In this document: piece by piece, positions 53,336 through 61,878 of the stretch | How positions within the stretch are numbered: the stretch's first letter is position 1 | Layout of the letters: each line of letters begins with the position of its first letter | Assembly: GCA_900696645.1 (NCBI GenBank) | Contig: CAADGV010000009.1 | Location: 62,001 to 126,000, forward strand | Origin: an uncultured Chlorobiota bacterium | GTDB lineage: Bacteria > Bacteroidota > Ignavibacteria > UBA10030 > UBA6906 | Reading direction: 5' to 3' | Length of the DNA: 64,000 nucleotides | Notes under the pieces: model-generated | What the model was told of the DNA's origin: nothing | Database searches by the model: none | What the model saw: only the letters and a program-made list of their open reading frames with translations | Translations under genes and position numbers: made by a program

Positions 53336-53638
53336 ATGCTTATCATTCGTGAAGTGTTCACCGCAAAGCCCGGACAGGCATCGAAACTGGCGAAGTTGTT
53401 CAAGAAGGCATTCGCTGCCGACTCTAACATACGGGTCATGACAGACATGATTGGAGACTACAACACAGTCGTGATGGAAATGCAGGTGAAGAGTCTTGCC
53501 GACTTCGAAAAGATGATGGAAGAGTACAAGTCCGGCAAGCCCGACCCGAACATGGATCCCAAAGTGGCGGAAGAACTGTCGAAGTACACAGAATTGTACT
53601 TGACCGGACGTCGGGAGATTTTTCAGCTCGTAGAATGA
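53336..53638 (+). CDS. NIPSNAP-like dimeric alpha/beta-barrel protein
   Basis: This 100-residue protein with MLIIREVFTAKPGQASKLAKLFKKAF and LYLTGRREIFQLVE fits the NIPSNAP/ABM dimeric barrel fold. Some relatives are monooxygenases, but no catalytic residue can be assigned. GAAGGAGGT gives a strong ribosome site. It overlaps the next gene by 4 bp. Confidence 0.75.
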   Translation: MLIIREVFTAKPGQASKLAKLFKKAFAADSNIRVMTDMIGDYNTVVMEMQVKSLADFEKMMEEYKSGKPDPNMDPKVAEELSKYTELYLTGRREIFQLVE

Positions 53639-53943
53639 GCCAAACCCGTTTGACTCTGAAATTCAGATCCATGCTTTGGCGGTATCACGGGCCGGGGGCG
53701 TGGCATTTCATCACGCTTCCGGCCAGGCACGCGAAAGCAATAAAGCTCTCATCACAAGCAACGAGGCGGGGATGGGGTTCGTTGCGGGTGGTGGCGACTA
53801 TCGGTCAGACGATATGGAAAACGTCCATTTTTCCCGACCGAAAGTCAAACTCCTACGTTCTGCCTGTTAAGGCCGATATTCGAAACAAAGAAGACATAGA
53901 GGATGGTGATATGGTGATGTTGACTCTTGAGGTCACATTATGA
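53635..53943 (+). CDS. DUF1905-family protein
   Basis: This 102-residue beta-rich protein contains FRSMLWRYHGPGAWHFITLP, GWGSLRVVATIGQTIWKTSIFP and VKADIRNKEDIEDGDMVMLTLEV, the DUF1905 pattern. Function is unknown. It closes the small-protein island; a strong hairpin follows 42 bp later. Confidence 0.82.
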   Translation: MSQTRLTLKFRSMLWRYHGPGAWHFITLPARHAKAIKLSSQATRRGWGSLRVVATIGQTIWKTSIFPDRKSNSYVLPVKADIRNKEDIEDGDMVMLTLEVTL

Positions 53944-53984
53944 AGAAAAGACCCTCTCTTTGTTGATGAACGAAGTCTGACCGA

Positions 53985-54013
53985 CGAGGCCGAGCCGTCT
54001 GCGCTCGGCCTCG
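53985..54013 (+). terminator. strong hairpin closing the small-protein island
   Basis: CGAGGCCGAGC and GCTCGGCCTCG form a perfect 11-bp GC-rich stem with a 7-base loop, followed by ATTTATT. It is a probable intrinsic terminator, although the T-run is interrupted. The remainder of the gap to 54194 shows no gene. Confidence 0.6.
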
Positions 54014-54194
54014 ATTTATTGATGTCTGCATCCAATCTGCTCTGCTCCACAAATCTTCCTTTCCGCACCGAAAATGGGGTATTCCTCGCTTGACACTCAC
54101 AACAAACTTTCGTAGCATTGCGGCGGTTGCTGCCCGGCAATCGGGCGAGGGGACAGCCAGTCCACTTCATTTTTAACTACCTTTGGAGGTTGTT

Positions 54195-54617
54195 ATGAAC
54201 AAAAAAGTCCTTACAGGATTTGCGGTGGTATTTGTGCTGTCGGAGATTATGATGTTTCTCATTCACGGTGTGCTTCTTGCATCCACGTATGAAGCGGCAA
54301 AGGCGGCGTTCCGTCCGGACATGCAATCCCTCATGTGGATTTACCACGTACTTGCCGTCGTTGGCGCCTTCTTCTTCACGTTTGTCTTCTCGAAGGGGTA
54401 TGAAGGGAAGGGGATTGCGGAAGGTGTTCGCTACGGACTCTATATCGGTATTTGGATGGGTACAGGAATGGCATACGGTTCCTATTCCATGATTGACATT
54501 CCGTACTCGCTTGCGCTGCAATGGTTCTTCTATAGCATTGTTGAGTGCGTCGTTTATGGAATTGCCGTTGCGATGGTATTCGGCAAGCAGGCAATGGTCA
54601 CAAAAGTCGCGTCGTAG
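54195..54617 (+). CDS. four-span membrane protein, function unknown
   Basis: This 140-residue protein has about four predicted spans (LTGFAVVFVLSEIMMFLIHG, YHVLAVVGAFFFTFVFS, YIGIWMGTGMAYGSYS, FFYSIVECVVYGIAVAMVF). No named domain was recognised. GGAGGT precedes the ATG at 54195. It stands alone between two terminator or promoter regions. Confidence 0.65.
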   Translation: MNKKVLTGFAVVFVLSEIMMFLIHGVLLASTYEAAKAAFRPDMQSLMWIYHVLAVVGAFFFTFVFSKGYEGKGIAEGVRYGLYIGIWMGTGMAYGSYSMIDIPYSLALQWFFYSIVECVVYGIAVAMVFGKQAMVTKVAS

Positions 54618-54821
54618 CGAATCGGATTGTGGAGGTCGTATCAGAGCCCGTTCTCGCCTTAATTGGAGGAGACGGGCTTCTGATTTAGCGCTATTGTTTC
54701 AGACGGCCGCAGGCGGAATACAATCCCGCTTGCTGAATCTTACCGATTGGTTGAACGCTGCCGCACCTTCATTCGATGTCAACTCCCCTATGACGCCCGC
54801 GTTTAAGTTTAAAAGCATAAC

Positions 54822-54850
54822 TTGACAGTACGACAAATATGTCGTATGTT
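54822..54850 (+). promoter_or_regulatory. promoter with operator palindrome in its spacer
   Basis: TTGACA (54822-54827), 17 bases, TATGTT (54845-54850) make a near-consensus promoter 50 bp before the cupin start. The palindrome TACGACA-AATA-TGTCGTA (54829-54846) fills the spacer and overlaps the -10 box. Its TACnACA/TGTnGTA form resembles BlaI/CopY-type operators (inference); no such repressor gene is in the window. No gene is seen in 54618-54821. Confidence 0.6.
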
Positions 54851-54900
54851 GCTTTGCGCATAGGCAACAATTCCGACTCACTTTGAGGTAATCAGCCGCA

Positions 54901-55242
54901 ATGAGCAAGCAAATCACGAACACCGCTAAACTGGAATGGTCGCCGTTGACTGAAGCAGGCGTAAAGACGGACGGTATCTACGTGAAGCCGCTTCGTTATG
55001 ACGACGCGACACAGCGGTCGTCAACCTTTCTGCTGAAATTTGAGGCGGGAGCCTCTTACCCGAATCACAACCATCCTGCAGGTGAAGAGGTATACGTTCT
55101 TGAAGGTGACGTACGCTTTGGCCCGGATCATCTTGTTGCGGGCGACTATCTCTACACGCCTCCCGGCGCGACACATTCCGTCTTCTCAAGAACCGGATGC
55201 GTAATGTTGTTTGTGGTACCTCAGGAAGTTGAAATTCTGTAA
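54901..55242 (+). CDS. cupin-domain protein (ChrR-like)
   Basis: This 113-residue single cupin has the metal-ligand motif NHNHPAGEEVYVLEGDVRFG and the second cupin strand GDYLYTPPGATHSVFSRTG (His). It resembles the ChrR cupin of anti-sigma factors, but without the zinc anti-sigma N-terminal domain. The ligand is unknown. Control by the palindrome-bearing promoter at 54822 is likely. Confidence 0.85.
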   Translation: MSKQITNTAKLEWSPLTEAGVKTDGIYVKPLRYDDATQRSSTFLLKFEAGASYPNHNHPAGEEVYVLEGDVRFGPDHLVAGDYLYTPPGATHSVFSRTGCVMLFVVPQEVEIL

Positions 55243-55261
55243 CACATTATTTTGTACAGGC

Positions 55262-55462
55262 ATGTTTCACGCACCATATGGCGGGCACGCTCCGCGCCAA
55301 TCGAAGGTGTTGCAATACTGGGCGGTGTTTCTCGAAGACGGGAAGAAGCCAGTTGCTTTCTTCGAAAAGTATGATGTTGCTGTTATGTTCAAGGAGACGA
55401 TGGTCGGAGGGGAATGCACAATAAAGCCCTATGCCTTCAGGCCCGAAGATGTTCGTTCGTGA
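55262..55462 (+). CDS. small hypothetical protein
   Basis: This 66-residue protein (MFHAPYGGHAP, YWAVFLEDGKKPVAFFEKYDVAVMFKE) lies 19 bp after the cupin gene in the same orientation. No family was recognised. Support is limited to position and plausible composition; no clear ribosome site is present, and the frame could start at 55211. Confidence 0.4.
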   Translation: MFHAPYGGHAPRQSKVLQYWAVFLEDGKKPVAFFEKYDVAVMFKETMVGGECTIKPYAFRPEDVRS

Positions 55463-55513
55463 GAATCATGACGTAAGGGAAAGGGTTCCACGCGCAAGTT
55501 GCTCTCACGGGCT

Positions 55514-57163
55514 CTACGATCCCGACAGGTTCCGTGTAATTACCCCGATGAAATCCGGATTCCGGTTGATGTCGATGTAGTCGATACCATTGTATGCCTC
55601 AGGCACTGCCTTGAAGGAGAAGGCAAGGGCCTGTATCGACAGCAACTTTTCCACCCAGCGTTTCATGGCACAGTCCAGTTCATTCCGGCAGTGATTTTTT
55701 GCGTAATAATCCTCCGAGATAACCGGAACGAAGCACTTTGTATCGACAATGGCCCACATATACTTGGCCGTGAACGCCTCACCGATACCGATGCTTTTCT
55801 GATCAAAGAAGATGCTCAGCTTGTCGCCATTCGGTTTCCGGAATGCAGCCAATGGTTCATACACATTCTTCTTCACCCATTCGGTTTGTGAATGGGAATA
55901 GCTGATAAAGACGTCGTATTTCTGCGAACCCTCTGCCACTCCGGTTACGAGAAACTTGTGTGTGAATTTCGAGGAGAGTAGTACCGCCACCAACATGGCG
56001 GCAAGGGTTTGTCCAACGGGAATGACGTTGCCTGAACCCAACAAGATGAATCCGAACAGCGCCAACAATACAACACCGGCAGTGAACGCGAGGATCGAAA
56101 TTGCAGCCGGTTTGGTTTGCAGAGCTTTGACATACCTGAACAGCAGGGCAAAAATCAGCACGCTGAAAAGAGAGAAGAACAGCAATTGCCCGACTATCCC
56201 GTAGCGGTTCTCTATCGGCAGTTTCAGCCGCGTACTTCCTTCCAGGTTGTCGCTTAGCGCCCACGTCACAATGTACGGGCCCGGCACTTTCCGGTTACCA
56301 ACTTTGATAATATCGTGTACTACATCTCCGACGACAATGATCTTATTCGAGAGATTCACCCGGCCGTTGGTTTCTTGAGTACGATGAAGGCGACCTGCCT
56401 CCGGCGAGTCGGGAACGAATGTGTAGGTGATTCTTTCCATCTCTTCCACTGAACCAAATGGAATGATCGAACCTTCCCGTTTAGGTTCATGTCTCAGGTG
56501 TCTTGAATCCCCAAGATCCATGGCAACCCTTCGGGCAAGTGATTCAATCCATACAGTATCAAACATGGCCGACTGAAGGTAGATGTCATTCTCATACGTG
56601 GCCATATTTCCTTCGTTGCTCGGATAGATATAGGTATGATACCGTCCGCTGCCGGGTTGTTGCCCGTCTGATCCTGCGAGGTAGGCGTTGTAGATGTCGA
56701 TAGCGTGCTGCTCTTCAATCTCACCAAAATCAATCTGTGTCAGATCCGCTTCCTCGTGCTCTGCCCGGATATTGTACGATGCGTACACGGGGATATTCAG
56801 GTCTTTCAGTTCGTGCAGAGCAGACTTGAGGTTTTCAAGTTCGGTAGTGTCCCTGCTGAACCAGATATCCAGCACCACGCCTGCGGGATTGTTGTTCGAA
56901 CGGCTTTCCCGCGCAACAGTGTTCAGTAATTGCACAACACGTTGCCGGAAAAGCCGGAACGACTCTCCTTCGCTGCCGGTTGCAGGCTTTTCCAGATTGA
57001 CGAACACCAGTTTGTTGTTGACGACCTCTCCTGATTCACCCGCCGTATTGGCTTTGTGTACCAGCCATGTATCCACCCATTTCCAGTTGATCAGCCCGAT
57101 TACAACAACAACGGTCAGCAGGTAGGTGATCAGGTAAACTGCAAGGCGTTTGAGCGTAAACAT
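55514..57163 (-). CDS. CHASE2-like sensor fused to cytoplasmic TIR domain
   Basis: This 549-residue protein has one N-terminal span (LAVYLITYLLTVVVVIGLI). A periplasmic region of about 290 residues in CHASE2 style follows (LVFVNLEKPA near its start, VVLDIWFS, then KIIVVGDVVHD). Three close spans lie at about 330-400 and a C-terminal TIR domain at 415-549. The TIR has KYDVFISYSHSQTEWV, a DQKSIGIGEAF loop and the putative catalytic Glu495 in HCRNELD, the position of the NADase glutamate in SARM1-type TIRs. One span, CHASE2, then three spans is the known CHASE2 layout, usually joined to cyclases or kinases. ATG at 57163 lies 8 bp after the upstream stop; TTG at 57181 is an alternative. Confidence 0.82.
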   Translation of the reverse strand: MFTLKRLAVYLITYLLTVVVVIGLINWKWVDTWLVHKANTAGESGEVVNNKLVFVNLEKPATGSEGESFRLFRQRVVQLLNTVARESRSNNNPAGVVLDIWFSRDTTELENLKSALHELKDLNIPVYASYNIRAEHEEADLTQIDFGEIEEQHAIDIYNAYLAGSDGQQPGSGRYHTYIYPSNEGNMATYENDIYLQSAMFDTVWIESLARRVAMDLGDSRHLRHEPKREGSIIPFGSVEEMERITYTFVPDSPEAGRLHRTQETNGRVNLSNKIIVVGDVVHDIIKVGNRKVPGPYIVTWALSDNLEGSTRLKLPIENRYGIVGQLLFFSLFSVLIFALLFRYVKALQTKPAAISILAFTAGVVLLALFGFILLGSGNVIPVGQTLAAMLVAVLLSSKFTHKFLVTGVAEGSQKYDVFISYSHSQTEWVKKNVYEPLAAFRKPNGDKLSIFFDQKSIGIGEAFTAKYMWAIVDTKCFVPVISEDYYAKNHCRNELDCAMKRWVEKLLSIQALAFSFKAVPEAYNGIDYIDINRNPDFIGVITRNLSGS

Positions 57164-57171
57164 ACGGGTAA

Positions 57172-58335
57172 CTACCGGCAATCTTTTTCAGACTTTGCGT
57201 AATACATCTCGCTTCTGCCTTCATCGCCGGCCATATCGTACGCCCATCCCAGAAATGCATAGACTTTCTCCAGGTCTTCGCAAAGCAGACTCACGGTTTC
57301 GCGGTCACCCTCCTGACGGGCAAAGGCAAGGTCGCCTTCTTGCATCTCCAGTTCTTCCAAAAGAATCTGAATCGAGTTCGCCAACAGAGTTTTCCCTTCC
57401 TGTTCATCGTTCGCCTTCTCAGTACTCAGCAAAGCCCTGGCAAGTGACAAAGCGGATTCGAGGGTGTTCAGATCGTCGGAACCATATTCATTCTCAAAAT
57501 ACTGCATAGCGGCGCGGAAGGCCGGTACCGCGTCAACAGGCATGTCCATTTCCATGAACAATTCTCCCAATCCCATATAATCCTCCGCCAATTCATCCGG
57601 CGCAGATTCATCGGCGAGTTCCTGCTGCAACGCAGCAATCGCTTCCTGGTAATTGTCATATTCAACGGCAGCATTGCTGGAGGTGAATGCCCCTTGACCG
57701 GCTGACTGCACTACGGAATTGGATTTGGACAACTCGTCCCCATGTCGTTTGGGTTTCAGCGTTACTCCCTGAATGTGGATAGGAACCTTGTCGATGATCT
57801 GTATGCTTCCTTCTTCGGTGCTGATAACAGCTTTCCCGGATTTTCCTTCAGACAAGTCGGTGAACGTGAACCTGGTTCCCTTGCTGGCAGCCGTTGTTCC
57901 TTTTTCGTTCGTGTTTCTGTAGTTGTAGCCGACTGCTTTGTGAACGGTATTAGCTATTTGCGCGCCGAGGCCTTTGGTAACGTGGTTTTCACTTTTCGCG
58001 GTGAACTCGACGGTGTATTGCATTGCATTCCCCGGCGTTGTCGACTTCACCACCTGCGTTCCTCCGGGACTCTTCAATTGAATGATGGTGCTGGGAGGAA
58101 TGGTTAACCGTGTGCCAGAAACGTAGCGATCACCAACGGCGGCTTCTGTTTTGTTGCCTGTATTCCCCGGTGGCAAAACGGTCACTCGGGCGCTGCGGAC
58201 TGTTTTGCCTTGAAAGGCCAGTCCGGTTACCTCGCTGTATTTCTGGGCCATGAGAGGCTGGAGCCCGGAAGCAACCTGAAGAAACACGGCTCCAACAAAA
58301 ATGGATGTAATTCGGTACGAACTGAGCGTTTTCAT
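57172..58335 (-). CDS. secreted FecR-domain/TPR protein
   Basis: This 387-residue protein has a signal peptide ending near LMAQ (about residue 30). A FecR-like beta domain follows at about 35-190 (VGDRYVSGTRLTIPPSTIIQLKSPGG, KGTRFTFT, VISTEEGSIQI). TPR-like helices follow at about 225-380 (YQEAIAALQQELADE, AFRAAMQYFENEYG). FecR domains sense or transmit envelope signals, and FecR/CHASE2 neighbours are recurrent in bacteria. It is directly upstream of the CHASE2-TIR gene on the same transcript. It is therefore the likely periplasmic partner of that receptor (inference). Confidence 0.8.
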   Translation of the reverse strand: MKTLSSYRITSIFVGAVFLQVASGLQPLMAQKYSEVTGLAFQGKTVRSARVTVLPPGNTGNKTEAAVGDRYVSGTRLTIPPSTIIQLKSPGGTQVVKSTTPGNAMQYTVEFTAKSENHVTKGLGAQIANTVHKAVGYNYRNTNEKGTTAASKGTRFTFTDLSEGKSGKAVISTEEGSIQIIDKVPIHIQGVTLKPKRHGDELSKSNSVVQSAGQGAFTSSNAAVEYDNYQEAIAALQQELADESAPDELAEDYMGLGELFMEMDMPVDAVPAFRAAMQYFENEYGSDDLNTLESALSLARALLSTEKANDEQEGKTLLANSIQILLEELEMQEGDLAFARQEGDRETVSLLCEDLEKVYAFLGWAYDMAGDEGRSEMYYAKSEKDCR

Positions 58336-58578
58336 GGGGGATGCACATTTTGTGATGAAGAATAGTTTCGGCAATGTACTTGATTGCATGCTGAAATCCA
58401 AACAGGTGGGCGAAGAAACACTTCTGGCTATTCATTCGACGTCGCTGTAACTGAGAGAGACCTTGCAAGTCAGCGACCCTTTTCCTACTCTCTATGCAAA
58501 CGAACTTCATAGTTCCTCTATCATGTTTGCGCCAATGACAAAGCCCTCTGTGTATTCTCCCACTCGAAGCAACTATTC

Positions 58579-60027
58579 ATGAACGGACGATCCACTGTTG
58601 CAGACTTGCGTTTCACGACCATCGTTGCGGCCGCGATTGCAATTGCCGGCATAACGGGCATTCTGTATTGGCGGACCGTGTCGCAGCCCTTCGTGTACGA
58701 CGACTGGCTCTTTCTCTACCCGATTCACACCGGCGGCGCAACCGGAGCTATCCGTGATGCGTTCCTCCGATTCGACGGGCTAACATACCGGCCGCTGGCA
58801 ATGATGTACTATACATTTGTTTACAAGACATTCGGAGTCGACGCGACCGGCTCCCATATCATAGCCCTCATCCTTCACGCCTGCAACGGATGCCTTGTTA
58901 TGTATATTGTTGCGAATGTTACAGCAATGAAACCTTTGGCCGTTACCGTGGGGATGATCTACACGGCGTCGGCGTCCATTCATCTTGATCCGCTTCTTTG
59001 GCTGGTTGGCTTTTATGATGTGGGAGGGATGCTTTTTGTTCTGGCTTCGCTCGCATTCTTTCTTGCGAAAAGAAACAGCATGTCGGTTGCGTTCTTTGTG
59101 TTGGCCTTGCTGACGAAGGAGGCGACTGTGTTCCTTGTTATTGTTCTCGCCTCTTATGTCTTGTTGTTCGATACATCGTTGTTGAAACGATTGCGGCCTT
59201 TCGCTATTGTGATCTTTCTCTACATCATTGTGAAACTGTCAGGGATGTCTCCCTTTCAGGTCGATCCGTCACATCCACACAGAATGGACATTGCGGGCAG
59301 TCATGTTCTCTTCAACCTTAGTTCCTACTCTCGCTGGCTTGCGGAATCACTCTTCCCGTCCCTGCGGATTCCGGGTGTTGCACTTGCCGGCATGATCACA
59401 ATGCTTGTTCTCGGCGCGGTTCTGCAAGGTGTGAGACTCAGAGAGCCTCTGACTTCGGCGGAGAAGAAGCAGATTGTCTTTTTCGGCGTATGGATGATGG
59501 CCGGGATTCTTTCAGTGATCTTGTTGCGGAACCAGGCGGCACGATACTACGCGACCTACTCGCTTGTGCCGTTCCTGATCTTGCTCGTTATGATGATCGG
59601 GAGAATAGTGCCGCCCAGCCGGACTGTCTATCGGACAATTCTGTTTTCAACTATGGTGATTGCAGTTATTCTCTCGAACGTGATCTACGTTGAGCGCCTC
59701 TTTACGCAAGAGCGACGGGGTGCTGCGACAACGGACGGGACATTCCATCTCATTCAGAAAGCCGGGGAGTTGAATAGATTCCACGGCGCGCTCCTTGTCC
59801 GCCACCCGACGCTTCCCCCGCACACAACCATTGTCCTGTCGGGGATGTCGTTGATTCCGTCCGGCAACGGCATTGCGGCAAGACTCTGGTACAACGATAC
59901 AACATTGAACGTGATTACCCTTACAGAGTATTGCCGGCTGAAAGAAGCACTCCCGCCCGATTCCACATTGGCGGGCGAGTTCGTTTTTGTTGATTGTGAG
60001 GAGAACGAAGATCTTCTTGTTCCGTAG
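58579..60027 (+). CDS. polytopic GT-C-like membrane glycosyltransferase candidate
   Basis: This 482-residue protein has roughly ten spans and an early acidic motif PFVYDDW (Asp41, Asp42) in the first periplasmic loop, followed by FDGLTYRPLAMMYYTF. This is the layout of GT-C glycosyltransferases that use lipid-linked sugars. The soluble C-terminal 110 residues are periplasmic. Acceptor and donor are unknown. It diverges from the FecR/CHASE2-TIR operon across a 243-bp gap. Ribosome-site support is weak. Confidence 0.65.
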   Translation: MNGRSTVADLRFTTIVAAAIAIAGITGILYWRTVSQPFVYDDWLFLYPIHTGGATGAIRDAFLRFDGLTYRPLAMMYYTFVYKTFGVDATGSHIIALILHACNGCLVMYIVANVTAMKPLAVTVGMIYTASASIHLDPLLWLVGFYDVGGMLFVLASLAFFLAKRNSMSVAFFVLALLTKEATVFLVIVLASYVLLFDTSLLKRLRPFAIVIFLYIIVKLSGMSPFQVDPSHPHRMDIAGSHVLFNLSSYSRWLAESLFPSLRIPGVALAGMITMLVLGAVLQGVRLREPLTSAEKKQIVFFGVWMMAGILSVILLRNQAARYYATYSLVPFLILLVMMIGRIVPPSRTVYRTILFSTMVIAVILSNVIYVERLFTQERRGAATTDGTFHLIQKAGELNRFHGALLVRHPTLPPHTTIVLSGMSLIPSGNGIAARLWYNDTTLNVITLTEYCRLKEALPPDSTLAGEFVFVDCEENEDLLVP

Positions 60028-60789
60028 TCATGTTGCGATGGCCCTGTCGCGTCATGCCTCACAAGTGCAAACGAATTGCCCGATTCGTTCGTCTCTGTAT
60101 AACATGAACAATACAATGCAAAGAACAAAATGAAATGCTCCGCTGACGTGCGGGGCGTTGCTGTTTCATCACGTAAAGCGAATCTCTGATTCGTTATCCG
60201 TTGCCGGCAGGTTGCACACGGTGACGGCTGAGCTTGTCGAAGCCGATCGAGTTCCACAAGCCGGCCGGCCCGATTAGCTCACTTATGTTTGTCGGAAGCA
60301 CAAAAGTGCCGCTTGGTCTCGCAGGGGGAACCGTCTCGGAAGCAAAAAGCCTTGGCAAACACGTGATGGTAAGGAATAGTCTGACCGTCTCGCTGGACCC
60401 GCATCCGTTGAGTGCATAAAATATAGAATATTTTCCGTGGTGAAGTGATCCCGCACATTCTCGTCCGTAACGCGATTGTCCCCATTGTTTGCTTTTCCTG
60501 CGGGGGATTGTGAAAGCCGTGAGTCTCCGGTGACAATCTCGTGATAGATGATTGGTATCATGAAACAGCGTGTTTACGTTTCCCTGTGTGATTCATTCGG
60601 TAATTCATTGTGATTTGTTCTGATGCCATTTCTGAAACAATGCGTTAAGGAAACCCTCTTCTCCCATCAGCGGGTTGCCCGGCTTCTTGTTAGCGCCATA
60701 TTCGTGACCAATCTATGCAGTGCCCGGCACGATCCGTCACATGCGCTGTTCACCGAAGTCCTCAAGGATCATGTTACAAACGGAGAAGT
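60028..60789. other. gene-poor stretch before transposase remnant
   Basis: About 760 bp show no convincing gene on either strand. Near 60222-60243 the segment GACGGCTGAGCTTGTCGAAG resembles a short intergenic repeat seen in many bacteria. Short frames at 60234-60419 (+) and 60283-60561 (-) have no domain, signal or ribosome-site support. The stretch next to the transposase remnant may be its decayed N-terminal half, but no motif could be recovered. Confidence 0.4.
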
Positions 60790-61251
60790 GATGTCATTGA
60801 TTACTTTTCCAAATACACCCTTGTGACGCTCTGGTCAGACCGACACAATGCACAGACACTCATCGATGCCTGCAACGCAGCGCTGCGGGAAGCGCAGAAC
60901 CTCGGCATCACCATTCCCGATCGCATCAAGCTCTTGACCGATAACGGCCCGGCGATGATCTCGCAACGCTTTGCCCGGTACATCAAAAGTTCGCCGTTCA
61001 TTCATCTGCGCACCGGCAATCATCATCCCGAGACGAATGGCTGTATTGAGCGCTTTCACCACACCTTGAAATACGAAGAAGTCTGGGGTGCCATGTACGA
61101 GAATCCTCTCGTTGCCAAAGAACGTATCGAGAAGTTCAGAACCTTTTACAACACTGAGCGCATTCATCAAGCGCTCCACTACAAAACGCCCATGGAAGTC
61201 ATCAATGACCATAAGCAGCAATCACAAATCACCTACTCAAATGTCGCTTAG
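60790..61251 (+). pseudogene. truncated DDE (rve) transposase remnant
   Basis: About 154 codons from DVIDYFSKYTL to the stop match the integrase core of IS3-like transposases. The first Asp is in IDYFSKY, the second in LLTDNGPAM, and Glu in NGCIERFHHTLK, with a final IHQALHYKTPMEVI. The N-terminal helix-turn-helix region and OrfA are missing, so it should be inactive. Clear inverted repeat ends were not found. It lies about 110 bp from a tRNA-Leu gene. Confidence 0.75.
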
Positions 61252-61293
61252 ACTGTTCCTAAGGAACCAAACATCACAGTTCTACGTAAGAAA

Positions 61294-61345
61294 AATCCCG
61301 CTCGTGAATACTTCTGTTGAAGGATTGTACACGTTCGAGCGGGAT
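61294..61345 (-). terminator. intrinsic terminator of tRNA-Leu
   Basis: On the minus strand ATCCCGCTCG and CGAGCGGGAT form a 10-bp stem with a large loop, followed by TTTTCTT. It lies 18 bp after the 3' end of the tRNA. Confidence 0.6.
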
Positions 61346-61362
61346 GTTATCAGTTTATATTG

Positions 61363-61446
61363 TGCCCGGAACAGGACTTGAACCTGCACGACCTTGCGGC
61401 CACTAGCTCCTGAAGCTAGCGCGTCTGCCAGTTTCGCCATCCGGGC
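61363..61446 (-). tRNA. tRNA-Leu(CAG)
   Basis: The minus strand folds as a class II tRNA of about 84 nt. Acceptor GCCCGGA pairs with TCCGGGC. The anticodon stem CTAGC/GCTAG encloses TTCAGGA with anticodon CAG. A long variable arm is present, and the T-arm is CAGG-TTCAAGT-CCTG. Discriminator A is at 61363; CCA is not encoded. Confidence 0.95.
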
Positions 61447-61830
61447 CAACCAGCACAAGAATGTTAAGGAAAAGGGAGGTCATCTTCAAGGTGATTTATT
61501 GCTCTTGATTGTGCTACACAGGTCTAATGGTTGGCTATGATCATGAGAACACTCTAAGAGGTCGAATCCGAAGGAGGCTGATCGAACTGGAAAGCGGTTG
61601 GGCGGACTTCCCGATGTGCAACGGTGGAATCCGAAACCGGTCCGCTTGATTCGCTTCCCCAGAAGGATGTGGACGTGACTATCAGAATGCTGAAAGACAT
61701 GAATATTCAAGTGATAGCGTCGGGGGTCAAGACAGCAGCGATGAGATTATCGAGCTATTGAATGAACGAATTCGGTGACACACACAGATTATGTGAAGGT
61801 CGGGATGCGGATTGATATTTGAAAAGAAGA
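61447..61830. other. intergenic region
   Basis: No gene is supported. A frame near 61650-61760 (+) reads LPQKDVDVTIRMLKDMNIQ and could be a gene fragment, but it has no recognisable family or start. Confidence 0.35.
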
Positions 61831-61855
61831 AGGGTCGGAAGATTCTTCCGACCCT
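61831..61855 (-). terminator. intrinsic terminator after T9SS cargo gene
   Basis: AGGGTCGGAAGA and TCTTCCGACCCT form a perfect 12-bp stem with a 1-base centre. On the minus strand TCTTCTTTTC follows. It lies 23 bp after the stop of the gene at 61879. Confidence 0.8.
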
Positions 61856-61878
61856 CAACTTCAGCTCTTTACGGCAGG

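Noticed and set aside
60283-60561. 92-codon minus-strand frame in the gap before the transposase remnant
   Set aside because: No domain, signal, ribosome site or plausible neighbour; composition looks random.
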